Assembly: GCF_004212635.1 (NCBI RefSeq)
Contig: NZ_PSRT01000075.1
Location: 1 to 42,133, forward strand
Length of the DNA stretch: 42,133 nucleotides
From: Bradyrhizobium genosp. SA-3
Lineage (GTDB): Bacteria; Pseudomonadota; Alphaproteobacteria; Rhizobiales; Xanthobacteraceae
Direction: 5' to 3'
Shown: positions 34,787 through 42,133 of the stretch, piece by piece
How positions within the stretch are numbered: the first letter of the stretch is position 1
How the letters are laid out: each line of letters begins with the position of its first letter
Made by a program: the position numbers and the translations under genes
Notes under the pieces: model-generated
The model's database searches: none
The model's input: the letters and a program-made list of their open reading frames with translations, nothing else
Told to the model about the DNA's origin: nothing

Positions 34787-36160
34787 CTAGTAAGTCAGCT
34801 CGGCGATCGCAATCCTGTTCTCGGCGGCGGGCCAGGCGCGTGCCACAATCCGTTCTTCGCCGAATTGGGCCACGATGTTACGTCCGACCTCGCTGGCCGG
34901 AAGCCGCAGGGTTGCTGCCGCATCCGTGGGCACGCCCGGTTTGACGTCGGCCGGCTCCTTGCCGTCGAGCAGCACCACGTCCCGCGGCAGGCCGAAATAG
35001 CCGCGCGGCCGCGACATGATCACGACGGCCCCCGCATCTTTGTCAGTCGGCCCGAGCGGGCGGGCGGGCCGCAGGTGCACGACGTCGGACGAGCGCGGGA
35101 ATGGCGAGCGGTAGATGTGCGTCGTCGGCGCGTCGGACGATACCAGGACGAATTCGAGCGACCAGGCTGGATCAACCTGCGCCGGCCCCCAGCGGCCGTC
35201 GGCACCGGTCTTTGCGCTGTGCAGCGCGCTGCCCTTGCGCTCTCCGGTATCAGGGTCGACGCGGAAGACGTCGACGGTTGCGCCCGCCACCGGACGGTTG
35301 GTCGACACGCCGCCCGGCGTGCCCGTGACCAAACCGCTCAACTTCACGCTTGGCTCCGGCACAATCGCGATGCGCGTGGGCTCGCGGCCGGCGATGAACT
35401 TGTAGATCTCCCGAAAAGCTCGCGGATGAAACGCAACCTCGCGATGATCGAGCGCACCAAGCACGAGGTTGGTGGCGCCCTTCAGCTCCGGCCCTTCGGC
35501 GGTAACACCGGTCGGGACGCCGGGCTTTCCGATGAACCGCCCGTCGGCTTGGGCATATTTGTCCAGACCGTCACTGCACAGGGTGAGAAAAGCTGTGCCC
35601 GGCGTCACCTCGCTTTCGCCCTCGTTCAAGCCGCGCAGGAATGCGCCGCGGCCGTTGAACTCGTTGTTGGGCTGGTCGTCGGTCGCGAACACGCCGTGAT
35701 TGGGCGTGCCGCACAACACGGCGTGGCTGACGTCCCCCGCACCGCCATTTTTGAGGACGTTGCGGATGGCATAGCCGCCGCGCGAGCTGCCGACCAGCGC
35801 CACGCGGGACGCGCCGGTGCGGCGCTTCAGGTCAGCGATGGCGGCAGTGAGCTCGCGGCGCTGGTCCTCGGTCGAGGACCGGTTCGCCAGCTCGACCTTG
35901 TCGTCGCTCCGCGCCAGCGGATCGGTGAAATTGATCGCCGCCATGCGATCGCGCGCGACGCCGTTGGATTCCATCCGCCACAAGGTCGTCATCCAGAGCG
36001 CGTCGTAGTCGCCATTGCCGTGGACGAACAGGATCGGCGGCAGCTCGGTGCTTGGCGTCGCGGCAGGTGCGGTTTGGGCCATCGCGCCCGCCCGCAAGCT
36101 CGCAACTGCGAAAGGCAAGCTGCTGACCCCTTGCAGGATCGTCCGTCGCGACAGCTTCAT
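34787..36160 (-). CDS. Tat-exported alpha/beta hydrolase with C-terminal beta-domain
   Basis: A 457-residue protein beginning with a twin-arginine signal (SRRTILQ at 4-10) and a cleavage region near AMAQ. The hydrolase domain has the oxyanion motif FVHGNG (45-50), nucleophile elbow GSSRG with Ser126, and a GTPNHGVF lipase-like segment. From about residue 265 a beta-rich region (SGLVTGTPGGVSTNRPVAGATVDVF...) resembles carboxypeptidase-regulatory or Ig-like domains that bind polymers. It is probably a secreted lipase, esterase or polyester hydrolase. A GGAGGA site precedes ATG 36160. It is first in the hydrolase, P450, cyclase run. Confidence 0.85.
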   Translation of the reverse strand: MKLSRRTILQGVSSLPFAVASLRAGAMAQTAPAATPSTELPPILFVHGNGDYDALWMTTLWRMESNGVARDRMAAINFTDPLARSDDKVELANRSSTEDQRRELTAAIADLKRRTGASRVALVGSSRGGYAIRNVLKNGGAGDVSHAVLCGTPNHGVFATDDQPNNEFNGRGAFLRGLNEGESEVTPGTAFLTLCSDGLDKYAQADGRFIGKPGVPTGVTAEGPELKGATNLVLGALDHREVAFHPRAFREIYKFIAGREPTRIAIVPEPSVKLSGLVTGTPGGVSTNRPVAGATVDVFRVDPDTGERKGSALHSAKTGADGRWGPAQVDPAWSLEFVLVSSDAPTTHIYRSPFPRSSDVVHLRPARPLGPTDKDAGAVVIMSRPRGYFGLPRDVVLLDGKEPADVKPGVPTDAAATLRLPASEVGRNIVAQFGEERIVARAWPAAENRIAIAELTY

Positions 36161-36295
36161 CTGTTCCTCCCCGGCAAACGCCGCTTTGCACCGCTTATAC
36201 CGGCCTAACCACTGGACAGCGAAGGACTTTCGCAGGCATCACTGAATTTGCCGGAATCGCCAAGACCACTTCTGACACCCGATATGGAAGGGGAT

Positions 36296-37984
36296 ATGAC
36301 CGAGCAGACGAACCGCCAGAGAATTGCCGCCGAGGGCATCACCGCACCCCTGCGGTACACCGTGTTTCGGCGCATCTGGCTCGCCAGCCTGCTCTCCAAT
36401 CTCGGCCTCCTGATCCAGGGCGTCGGTGCCGCCTGGGCGATGACACAGATGGCGGCCTCGGCCGACAAGGTGGCGCTGGTGCAGACCGCGCTGATGTTGC
36501 CGATCATGCTGATCTCGATGCCGGCCGGCGCCATCGCCGACATGTATGACCGCCGCATCGTCACCCTGGTCTCGCTGTCGATCGCGCTGACCGGCGCCAC
36601 CGCGCTCACCATCCTGGCCGGGCTCAAGCTGATCACCCCGGAAACGCTGCTGGCGTTCTGTTTCGTCGTCGGCAGCGGCAATGCATTGTTTGGACCCGCC
36701 TGGCAGTCCTCGGTCAGCGAGCAGGTGCCGCCCGATGCATTGCCGTCCGCGGTGGCGCTGAACGGCATCAGCTACAACATCGCGCGCAGCTTCGGTCCCG
36801 CGGTCGGCGGCGTCATCGTCGCCGCAGCCGGCGCAGTCGCTGCGTTTGCCTGCAACGCGGTCCTCTATCTGCCGCTGCTCGTGGTGCTGCTGCTCTGGCG
36901 ACGCAGCACCGAGCCCTCGCGCCTGCCGCGGGAAAAGCTCAACCGCGCCATGGTCTCCGGCTTCCGCTACATCACCAACTCGCCGCCGATCAAGATCGTG
37001 CTGCTGCGCACGCTGGTGATGGGCCTGATCGGCGGCGCCGTGATGGCGCTGATGCCGCTGGTCGCGCGCGACCTCTTGCATGGCGGCGCGCAGACCTACG
37101 GCATCATGCTCGGCGCGTTCGGCATGGGCGCGGTGGTCGGCGCGCTCAACATCCATGAATTGCGCAAGCGCATGAGCGGCGAGGCGGCGATCCGCGCCTG
37201 CACCATCTCGATGGCGTTCGCGATGGCCGCGCTGGCCTTGAGCACGGAGCCGGTGCTGACGGCGACCGCGCTGGTGCTGGCCGGTGCGGTCTGGATGGCC
37301 GCGGTGGCGCTGTTCAATATCGGCGTGCAGCTCTCGGCGCCGCGCTGGGTCGCCGGTCGCTCGCTTGCGGCATTCCAGGCCTCGATTTCGGGCGGCATCG
37401 CGATCGGCGCGTGGGGCTGGGGCCATCTCACCGACTATGCCGGGGTCGAGGTCGCGCTTCTGGTCGCGGCCAGCCTGATGCTGATCTCGCCGCTGCTCGG
37501 CATCTGGCTGGCGATGCCGCGCGTCGGCGCGCGCAACGAGGATGCCGAGGTGCTGGCCGATCCCGAGGTGAAGCTGTCGCTGACCGGCCGCAGTGGGCCA
37601 CTCGTGGTCGAGATCGAATACCGGGTGAGCCAGGAGAATGCCCGCGCCTTCCACAATGTGATGCAGGACGTGCAGCTCTCCCGGCAACGCAACGGTGCCT
37701 ATGGCTGGTCGATCGCGCGCGACATCGCCGATCCGGAATTATGGACCGAGCGCTATCATTGTCCGACCTGGCTCGACTACTTACGCCAGCGCAACCGTTC
37801 GACCCAGTCCGAACGCGCGCTGCATCAGCAGGCGATCGATTTCCACATCGGTCCCGAGCCGGTGCGGATCCGGCGCATGCTTGAACGTCCGTTCGGCTCG
37901 GTGCGCTGGAAAGAGGAGACGCCGGACCGCGCCAATAGCGAGGTTCTGCCGGTGGTCGCGACTGCAGCGGGAAGCAGCACTTAA
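36296..37984 (+). CDS. MFS transporter (MFS_3/EntS-like) with extra C-terminal ferredoxin-like domain
   Basis: A 562-residue protein. The first 410 residues are a 12-helix major facilitator of the enterobactin-exporter type: DMYDRR after helix 2-3, GNALFGPAWQSSVSEQVP and NGISYNIARSFGPAVGG are characteristic. From about 434 to 535 a soluble domain (VEIEYRVSQENARAFHNVMQDVQLSRQRNGAYGW...) has the pattern of dimeric ferredoxin-like (antibiotic-biosynthesis-monooxygenase-like) folds. The ATG at 36296 follows GAAGGGG; ATG 36284 is a close alternative and a TTG at 36248 is unlikely. It faces the divergent hydrolase gene. The transported compound is unknown. Confidence 0.9.
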   Translation: MTEQTNRQRIAAEGITAPLRYTVFRRIWLASLLSNLGLLIQGVGAAWAMTQMAASADKVALVQTALMLPIMLISMPAGAIADMYDRRIVTLVSLSIALTGATALTILAGLKLITPETLLAFCFVVGSGNALFGPAWQSSVSEQVPPDALPSAVALNGISYNIARSFGPAVGGVIVAAAGAVAAFACNAVLYLPLLVVLLLWRRSTEPSRLPREKLNRAMVSGFRYITNSPPIKIVLLRTLVMGLIGGAVMALMPLVARDLLHGGAQTYGIMLGAFGMGAVVGALNIHELRKRMSGEAAIRACTISMAFAMAALALSTEPVLTATALVLAGAVWMAAVALFNIGVQLSAPRWVAGRSLAAFQASISGGIAIGAWGWGHLTDYAGVEVALLVAASLMLISPLLGIWLAMPRVGARNEDAEVLADPEVKLSLTGRSGPLVVEIEYRVSQENARAFHNVMQDVQLSRQRNGAYGWSIARDIADPELWTERYHCPTWLDYLRQRNRSTQSERALHQQAIDFHIGPEPVRIRRMLERPFGSVRWKEETPDRANSEVLPVVATAAGSST

Positions 37985-38003
37985 GTTCTTGTCAGACTCT
38001 ATC

Positions 38004-38142
38004 GTCGTCCCGGCGCAGGCCGGGACCCAAACCGCGTGATGCATCGATCGCGCGCGGCTGGCTGTACCGAGGACGATCGCAACTCCCAGTCTTCGCCAAA
38101 CTGCAGCTTGTGATTATGGGTCCCGGCCTGCGCCGGGACGAC
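38004..38142. repeat. Palindromic intergenic repeat, family C, with perfect 26-bp arms
   Basis: GTCGTCCCGGCGCAGGCCGG at the left and its exact complement at the right, over 26 bp, enclosing about 87 bp. It stands between the MFS gene and the first Cys-rich gene. Confidence 0.88.
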
Positions 38143-38147
38143 AAAGG

Positions 38148-38363
38148 TCATTGCCCGTGATCCGTCAGCACCTTGTCGCAGCCTTTGCTCAGCCGGGTGC
38201 GATTCTGCTTCAGGCAGGCGAGCACGGCGCCATCGCCATTGTTCATCACGGGCCGGCAGAAGCGGCTGACATCACGCGCGCAGGCATCGTGGCCGGGCTG
38301 CAGCTGCGCGAACGCGCTCGATGCGCACAGGAGCAAAGGAATAATGAAAAGAAATCTGGCCAT
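38148..38363 (-). CDS. Small secreted Cys-rich-repeat protein (copy 1)
   Basis: A 71-residue protein with a Sec signal (MARFLFIIPLLLCASSAFA). The mature 52 residues carry the Cys-rich-repeat (GLG1-like) pattern ACARDVSRFC...AVLACLKQNRTRLSKGC with four Cys, two putative disulfides. The function of this small-protein family in rhizobia is unknown. The ATG at 38363 starts the signal peptide; a longer reading from 38429 is unsupported. It lies beside a related gene at 38530-38853. Confidence 0.85.
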   Translation of the reverse strand: MARFLFIIPLLLCASSAFAQLQPGHDACARDVSRFCRPVMNNGDGAVLACLKQNRTRLSKGCDKVLTDHGQ

Positions 38364-38529
38364 CGCGCAATGCCTCTTACCCGGAAGAAATGTGCGGGCG
38401 AAGCTAGTGCGATGATCCCGAGGCCGCAACGGCTTTGTTGACTGGCTGCAACGTGCCGCCGCATGGCCCCGGCTTGACGCCGGAGCACATCGCGAGGGGA
38501 GCTAACCGACGCAACGATCGCCGTGTTGC

Positions 38530-38853
38530 TTACTGCTTGTCCTGCGCGTCAGCGACCTTGCGCGACGCGCCCTTGGCGAGGTCCTTGTCCATCACCGCGC
38601 GGCAGCCGGCGCTTAAGTCGGAACGATGCTTGATCATGCACGCCGTGATCTTCGGGATGTTGGGGATGTCCGCCGAGCAGAGTCGGAAGGCATCGCCGGT
38701 GCACATCTGCTGGGCCTCGGCCGAGAAGGCGAAGCTCGAGGTCGTCGAGACGATCGACGCGATGGCGGCAAAGCCCAGGGCCAGGCCGGTGTCGCGGATC
38801 TTGGTGGTCAGGGACTTGGCAGAAAGAGGTTTGGCAGAAGAAGACTTGGTCAT
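38530..38853 (-). CDS. Small secreted Cys-rich-repeat protein (copy 2)
   Basis: A 107-residue relative of the 38148-38363 protein. An Ala/Ser/Lys-rich N-terminus leads into a hydrophobic signal segment (TGLALGFAAIASIVSTTSSFAFSA). QMCTGDAFRLCSADIPNIPKITACMIKHRSDLSAGC repeats the spacing of the four Cys of copy 1. A GGGAGC site lies six bases before ATG 38853; a longer reading from 38976 translates the regulatory region and is rejected. Two CRP/FNR-like inverted repeats lie 79-124 bp upstream. Confidence 0.86.
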   Translation of the reverse strand: MTKSSSAKPLSAKSLTTKIRDTGLALGFAAIASIVSTTSSFAFSAEAQQMCTGDAFRLCSADIPNIPKITACMIKHRSDLSAGCRAVMDKDLAKGASRKVADAQDKQ

Positions 38854-38931
38854 TTGAAGCTCCCATTGGTGCCGTCGGAACGGCGCCCGTTGTTGATGGG
38901 AACTACGATGCTCCGGCAAAACGGTTTCCAC

Positions 38932-38977
38932 TGTGATGACAGTCACGGCAGGCACAGCCTCTGTGACTTCTGTCACT
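38932..38977. promoter_or_regulatory. Tandem CRP/FNR-like binding sites in the 38853/39107 intergenic region
   Basis: Two 16-bp sites match TGTGA-N6-TCAC: 38932-38947 (TGTGATGACAGTCACG) and 38962-38977 (TGTGACTTCTGTCACT). The second contains a perfect GTGAC-N4-GTCAC inverted repeat. Their centres are exactly 30 bp apart, close to three helical turns, so both would lie on one face of the DNA. They are 86 and 116 bp upstream of the Cys-rich gene and 137-168 bp upstream of the deacetylase gene. Confidence 0.6.
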
Positions 38978-39106
38978 TTGGCGCACCTCGCTGAAATTCC
39001 TCCACGACCGCTGTCGCGTTGGTGTCACGTTAACTGTTCCTTCGCATTAATGGCTCGTCGCGCGGGAAATTCCGCCGGTTTGGTTGCGTAATTGGAAAGA
39101 ATAGCG

Positions 39107-40150
39107 ATGCGTAATGCGTTGGGCCTGATGCTGGCCAGTGTAGTTGCGGCGGTCGTGATCGCCGCCGGCGGTTGGTTTTATTATTCCGCGCGCGCCGATC
39201 AGGGCGCCCCTAAGACAGTTGCCGCCCGTGCCGCCGATCCATTGCCGGCACCGGCGAAGCTCGCCGCCAGGGATGACGTCGAGACCACCGCGGCGATCGC
39301 GGCCAAGCCGGCGGCAGCTGCCCCGGCGCCCGTCCCGGCCTTGCCGGTGCAGCAGAAGCAGGCCTGCGCCAATCCGAACGCGCTGGGCGTTGCCCGCGTG
39401 GTCGAGATCGATACCACAGGTGGTCCCGGCTTCGGCTTCGAGCACTTCAAGCAATTCGACTTTCTCACTGAGAAGGAGGTCGTGCTGACCTTCGACGACG
39501 GTCCGTGGCCGGTCAACACGCCCGCGGTGCTGAAGGCGCTCGCGGATGAATGCACCAAGGGCCTGTTCTTCTCGGTCGGCAAGCACGCGACCTATCATCC
39601 GGAGATCCTGCGCCAGGTGCTGGCCCAGGGCCACACGGTCGGCACGCACACCTGGTCGCATGTCAACCTGAACAGCAAGAAGATGACCGAGCAACAGGTC
39701 AAGGACGAGGTCGAGAAGGGTTTTAGCGCAGTGAGATTCGCGCTCGGCACCAACCCGGCACCGTTCTTCCGCTTCCCGCAGCTTCAGCACAATCCGGCAA
39801 TGGTGACCTATTTCGGCACCCGCAACGTCGCGATGTTCTCGACCGACATCGATTCGTTCGACTTCAGGAAGGGCGCCACGCCGGAGAAGATCGTCGAGAC
39901 CGTGATGACCAGGCTGGACAAGCTCGGCAAGGGCATCATCCTGATGCATGACTTCCAGAAGCACACCGGCGAAGCCCTGCCGGCCCTGCTCGCGCGGCTC
40001 AAGGCCGGCGGTTACAAGGTGGTGCAGATGAAGGCCAAGACCACCTTCCAGACGCTGCCGGAATACGACGAGGCGTTGCTGAAGGACCTGAAGGTGCCGA
40101 CCTCGAGCGCGCGTCCGATCGGAAGCGTGGTGCAGACAGTTTCGCAGTAA
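39107..40150 (+). CDS. Polysaccharide deacetylase family protein, membrane-anchored or secreted
   Basis: A 347-residue protein: N-terminal signal or anchor helix (residues 8-29), a Pro/Ala-rich linker (about 35-85), then a NodB-homology domain. The metal triad is visible as LTFDDGP (Asp130, Asp131) and HTWSH (His181, His185); the late motif LMHDF supplies the catalytic His. FFRFPQ replaces the common RxPxG loop. It should remove N-acetyl or O-acetyl groups from a polysaccharide such as peptidoglycan or exopolysaccharide. The ATG at 39107 follows GGAAAG; an upstream TTG at 39092 is unlikely. It diverges from the Cys-rich gene and shares the tandem CRP-like region. Confidence 0.92.
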   Translation: MRNALGLMLASVVAAVVIAAGGWFYYSARADQGAPKTVAARAADPLPAPAKLAARDDVETTAAIAAKPAAAAPAPVPALPVQQKQACANPNALGVARVVEIDTTGGPGFGFEHFKQFDFLTEKEVVLTFDDGPWPVNTPAVLKALADECTKGLFFSVGKHATYHPEILRQVLAQGHTVGTHTWSHVNLNSKKMTEQQVKDEVEKGFSAVRFALGTNPAPFFRFPQLQHNPAMVTYFGTRNVAMFSTDIDSFDFRKGATPEKIVETVMTRLDKLGKGIILMHDFQKHTGEALPALLARLKAGGYKVVQMKAKTTFQTLPEYDEALLKDLKVPTSSARPIGSVVQTVSQ

Positions 40151-40183
40151 GCGCGACCATCCACTCAGATAGCTTCAACTTGC

Positions 40184-40306
40184 GTCATGGCCGGGCTCGT
40201 CCCGGCCATCCACGTTCTTGAGCTCTCGTCAACAAACGTGGATGCCCGGGCCTTCGCCTCGCCGAAGCGGCTTCGGCCGCGCAGGCGGGACACGCCCGGG
40301 CATGAC
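40184..40306. repeat. Palindromic intergenic repeat, family D
   Basis: GTCATGGCCGGGCTCGTCCC at the left and CGCCCGGGCATGAC at the right, with the inner pair CCACGTT/AACGTGG. It carries an additional GCCGAAGCGGCTTCGGC hairpin near the right end. Confidence 0.8.
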
Positions 40307-40331
40307 GGCGAGAGCGGAGGACGCAACTCCC

Positions 40332-40727
40332 TCACCAGTAGATACCGTGACGGTGCAGCTCGCTGATGATGCGGCGTTCGGTCCAGCTGCGCTTGTGCTT
40401 CGGCTTGTCCGCCGTTGCCGTGGTCTTGGTGGCGGGCTTGGTCGTCGTGACCGGCGCGGAGGTCGTCGTGGGCGTCGTCACGGCCGGAGCGGTGGCCGCA
40501 GCCGGCGCAGAAAGCGACACGGCCGGTGGACGATCGGAATATTTCGGAGCCTCCGTGGCTGGCGCGACTTCGCTCACCTGCGTCGGAGCGGCGGTCGCCG
40601 ACGTCGTCGTGGTTTGCGGAGCGAAGGTCTGCTCGCCTGCCGCGGCCAGCGACAGACTGCGGGACCCGCCTGCCTGGGCCGACGCAGAAGCCAGGAGCAT
40701 GGCGGCAACCAGAATGAACTTGCGCAT
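40332..40727 (-). CDS. Secreted Thr/Pro/Ala-rich protein with basic C-terminal motif
   Basis: A 131-residue protein with a Sec signal (MRKFILVAAMLLASASAQA), a low-complexity mature region of about 80 residues dominated by Thr, Ala, Pro and Ser, and a charged C-terminus KRSWTERRIISELHRHGIYW ending in Trp. No enzyme domain is seen. The GGGGAG site lies six bases before ATG 40727. The ordered, basic tail suggests that the low-complexity part is a spacer and the tail the working part, such as binding to an anionic surface. Upstream lies a near-perfect CRP/FNR-like site. Confidence 0.8.
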   Translation of the reverse strand: MRKFILVAAMLLASASAQAGGSRSLSLAAAGEQTFAPQTTTTSATAAPTQVSEVAPATEAPKYSDRPPAVSLSAPAAATAPAVTTPTTTSAPVTTTKPATKTTATADKPKHKRSWTERRIISELHRHGIYW

Positions 40728-40783
40728 GTGAAATCTCCCCGTGTTGGCGTGGCTGGACGTTACGGGAAGCGCGCCTGAGGTTA

Positions 40784-40799
40784 CGTGATCACGATCACT
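40784..40799. promoter_or_regulatory. CRP/FNR-like binding site upstream of the secreted Thr/Pro-rich gene
   Basis: CGTGATCACGATCACT contains the perfect inverted repeat GTGAT-N4-ATCAC. Its centre is about 64 bp upstream of ATG 40727; a class II arrangement would put transcription start about 23 nt before the ATG. It is a third member of the motif seen at 38932-38977. Confidence 0.55.
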
Positions 40800-40893
40800 C
40801 AGGCTGCCTTGCGGCCTCGAACCGTGTGCTCAAGCAGGCTGGATGCGCTGGTCAAAATGTCGGGCTTGCGGCGGTCGGATGGGAAGGAGACGC

Positions 40894-40969
40894 TGGTGCC
40901 GCAAGAGGGATTCGAACCCCCGACCCCGTCATTACGAATGACGTGCTCTACCGACTGAGCTATTGCGGC
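40894..40969 (-). tRNA. tRNA-Thr (anticodon CGT)
   Basis: The minus strand folds into a full 76-nt cloverleaf: acceptor GCCGCAA/TTGCGGC, D stem GCTC/GAGC, anticodon stem CGTCA/TGACG with loop TTCGTAA (anticodon CGT, reads ACG), T stem GGGGG/CCCTC with loop TTCGAAT, discriminator A and encoded CCA. Confidence 0.95.
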
Positions 40970-41069
40970 GAACCCTGCCGGAGCCCGGACGATGCCGGCT
41001 CCGATACGCGCGCCCCTGATATCGGGCATGGCCCGAATTGGCAAGGACAAGCGGCGTGCGAAATGCGCC

Positions 41070-42133
41070 TCACGCGCCCCAGCGGGACCAGAATCCGCGC
41101 CAACCGCCGGCCTGGGCCTTGGGCGTGCCGATTTGTTCCGTAAATTCATCGCTCGGGCCCTCGTCGTCGATCCCGGGATCGTCAGGCGCGCGGACGATCG
41201 GGATCACGGCAGGGATGGGGGCCGGTCCGGGTTTGCCGAGGTCGGCCCGGCTCCGGAACACCGGCGTTGCCGCCGGTGGCGATGATTCGGCGGGCGCGGG
41301 CGCCGGATCAGCCGGCTCGGAGGCCGTGACCGTCGGCTCTTCCTTGGCAGTTTCCTTGGCCGCCTCCTTGGCAGGTTCCTTGGCCGGAGGGGGCAAATTG
41401 TCTTGGGCGGCCGGCGCCGGCACTGGGGCCGCCACCGGCGGTTCCACCGGAGCTTCGCTGGCAGCCGCCGTCATCCGCTTCGGCGGTGGGGCCGCCAGCA
41501 TGGCCTCCTCGAAGGCCGAAGATTCGATCGTGGCGCCCTTGTCGGAAGGAAGGCTCGCGACCGGCGTCTGCCATTGGAACGCATCGAGGCGGCCGGTGAC
41601 CGGGGAGACCGGACGCCAGCGGTCGCTGACATAGCCGTCCGCAGTCCAGGCCGGATCGTGGCGGGCCCGCACCGCGCGCAAGGTCCAGGCGCGGGCACGG
41701 CCGCCGTCGCCATGCTCGGTGCGTTCGATCTCGGCCATCAGCAGCGCAACGCGCTGGGTCGGATCGTTGAGGTAAGGCGCGAGCGCCTCGCGCGCGCGGG
41801 CGAACTCGGCGGCGTCGATCGCAGCGCGCGCGATCGCGAGCTGGCCCTCGATCTGACCAGCCTTGTCGGCAGGCGTCTTGGCCGCGAGCGTCTCGACCCG
41901 CTGCAAGCGCTGCCGCGCGGAATCGCCGAGCTTCACATGAGCATAGGCATCCGCGAGATCGGGATGCGGATTGGCGAGCCAGGCGGCCTCGACCAGCTTC
42001 ATGGCGCGGCGCACCTGATGTGCCTCGCTCTCGAATTTCGCGGCGAGCACCGCGGCCGGCACCAGGGTCGGTGCGAGCTTGATCGCCTCCATCACGCTCT
42101 CGCGCGCGACGTCGCGGTCCATGGTTTCCAATT
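41070..42133 (-). CDS. hemY: HemY-family protein, C-terminal part (5' end outside window)
   Basis: The minus-strand frame is open to the window edge, so the protein continues beyond 42133; the TTG at 42131 is internal. The visible 354 residues contain TPR-like helices (RRAMKLVEAAWLANPHPDLADAYA, ARAREALAPYLNDPTQRVALLMAEIE) typical of the HemY C-terminal region. The conserved HDPAWTADGYVSDRWRPVSPVTGRLDAFQW segment follows, then a long Pro/Ala/Glu low-complexity extension that ends with GWRGFWSRWG. HemY of proteobacteria is a membrane-anchored TPR protein linked to the late steps of heme synthesis; it is unrelated to the Bacillus oxidase of the same name. Confidence 0.9.
   Translation of the reverse strand, partial: LETMDRDVARESVMEAIKLAPTLVPAAVLAAKFESEAHQVRRAMKLVEAAWLANPHPDLADAYAHVKLGDSARQRLQRVETLAAKTPADKAGQIEGQLAIARAAIDAAEFARAREALAPYLNDPTQRVALLMAEIERTEHGDGGRARAWTLRAVRARHDPAWTADGYVSDRWRPVSPVTGRLDAFQWQTPVASLPSDKGATIESSAFEEAMLAAPPPKRMTAAASEAPVEPPVAAPVPAPAAQDNLPPPAKEPAKEAAKETAKEEPTVTASEPADPAPAPAESSPPAATPVFRSRADLGKPGPAPIPAVIPIVRAPDDPGIDDEGPSDEFTEQIGTPKAQAGGWRGFWSRWGA

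Noticed and set aside
36239..37687. Minus-strand open frame of 482 codons over the MFS gene
   Set aside because: Rich in His, Gln, Arg and Asp as expected of an antisense shadow. The plus-strand MFS protein has clear membrane helices and motifs.
40799..41149. Minus-strand reading with IAQSVEHVIRNDGVGGSNPSC
   Set aside because: This is the translation of the tRNA-Thr gene, a common annotation artefact.

Overview
The window reads as a chromosomal segment of an alphaproteobacterium, most likely Bradyrhizobium or a close relative. The pointers are high GC, dense coding on both strands, short intergenic gaps filled with large palindromic repeats, and a gene set that includes an IalB-family protein, TAXI-type binding proteins, DUF1232, a pterin dehydratase, an N-terminally extended HemY and Cys-rich small secreted proteins. 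The genus is an inference from gene content and repeat style. No rRNA, CRISPR array, transposase or phage gene was seen.

Layout: (1) 1-7473: the end of an OmpA-family protein, argG, a PAP2 phosphatase, a small membrane protein, rlmN, an IalB-family secreted protein and a dienoyl-CoA-reductase-like SDR. (2) 7671-15359: a quinone-oxidoreductase-like MDR, a Sel1-type membrane protein with an orphan TAXI binding protein, a DUF1232 protein, phhB, a membrane-anchored TAXI protein and a Tat-exported PhoD. (3) 15601-18024: a tightly coupled three-gene operon of an Lgt-like membrane enzyme, a radical SAM protein resembling archaeal tetraether synthase/COG1964, and a small two-helix membrane protein. 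This is the most unusual part of the window. (4) 18263-25538: typA, a flavin amine oxidase, a four-gene operon on the minus strand (alpha/beta hydrolase, DUF2269, SDR-DoxX fusion, DCC thiol protein) and a GNAT with a CtrA-like box. (5) 25718-31635: ppa, the yggT-DUF167-folD operon, tRNA-Ala, an enoyl-CoA hydratase, a glutamine amidotransferase, an SDR and TerB. (6) 31928-36160: a minus-strand run of a Tat-exported hydrolase, a cytochrome P450 and a class III adenylyl cyclase. (7) 36296-42133: an MFS transporter with an extra C-terminal domain, two related Cys-rich secreted proteins, a polysaccharide deacetylase, a Thr/Pro-rich secreted protein, tRNA-Thr and the C-terminal part of HemY.

Most of the window is housekeeping (arginine synthesis, translation, folate, pyrophosphate, heme) interleaved with envelope functions. 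The strongest candidate for a poorly described system is the Lgt-like/radical-SAM/small-membrane-protein operon, which looks built to modify a glycerol-linked membrane lipid by radical chemistry. Regulatory candidates read directly from the DNA are three CRP/FNR-like inverted repeats next to small secreted-protein genes (38932-38977 and 40784-40799), a CtrA-type box (24969-24984) and a long hairpin leader (8945-9001). Sixteen large palindromic intergenic repeats from several families are mapped.
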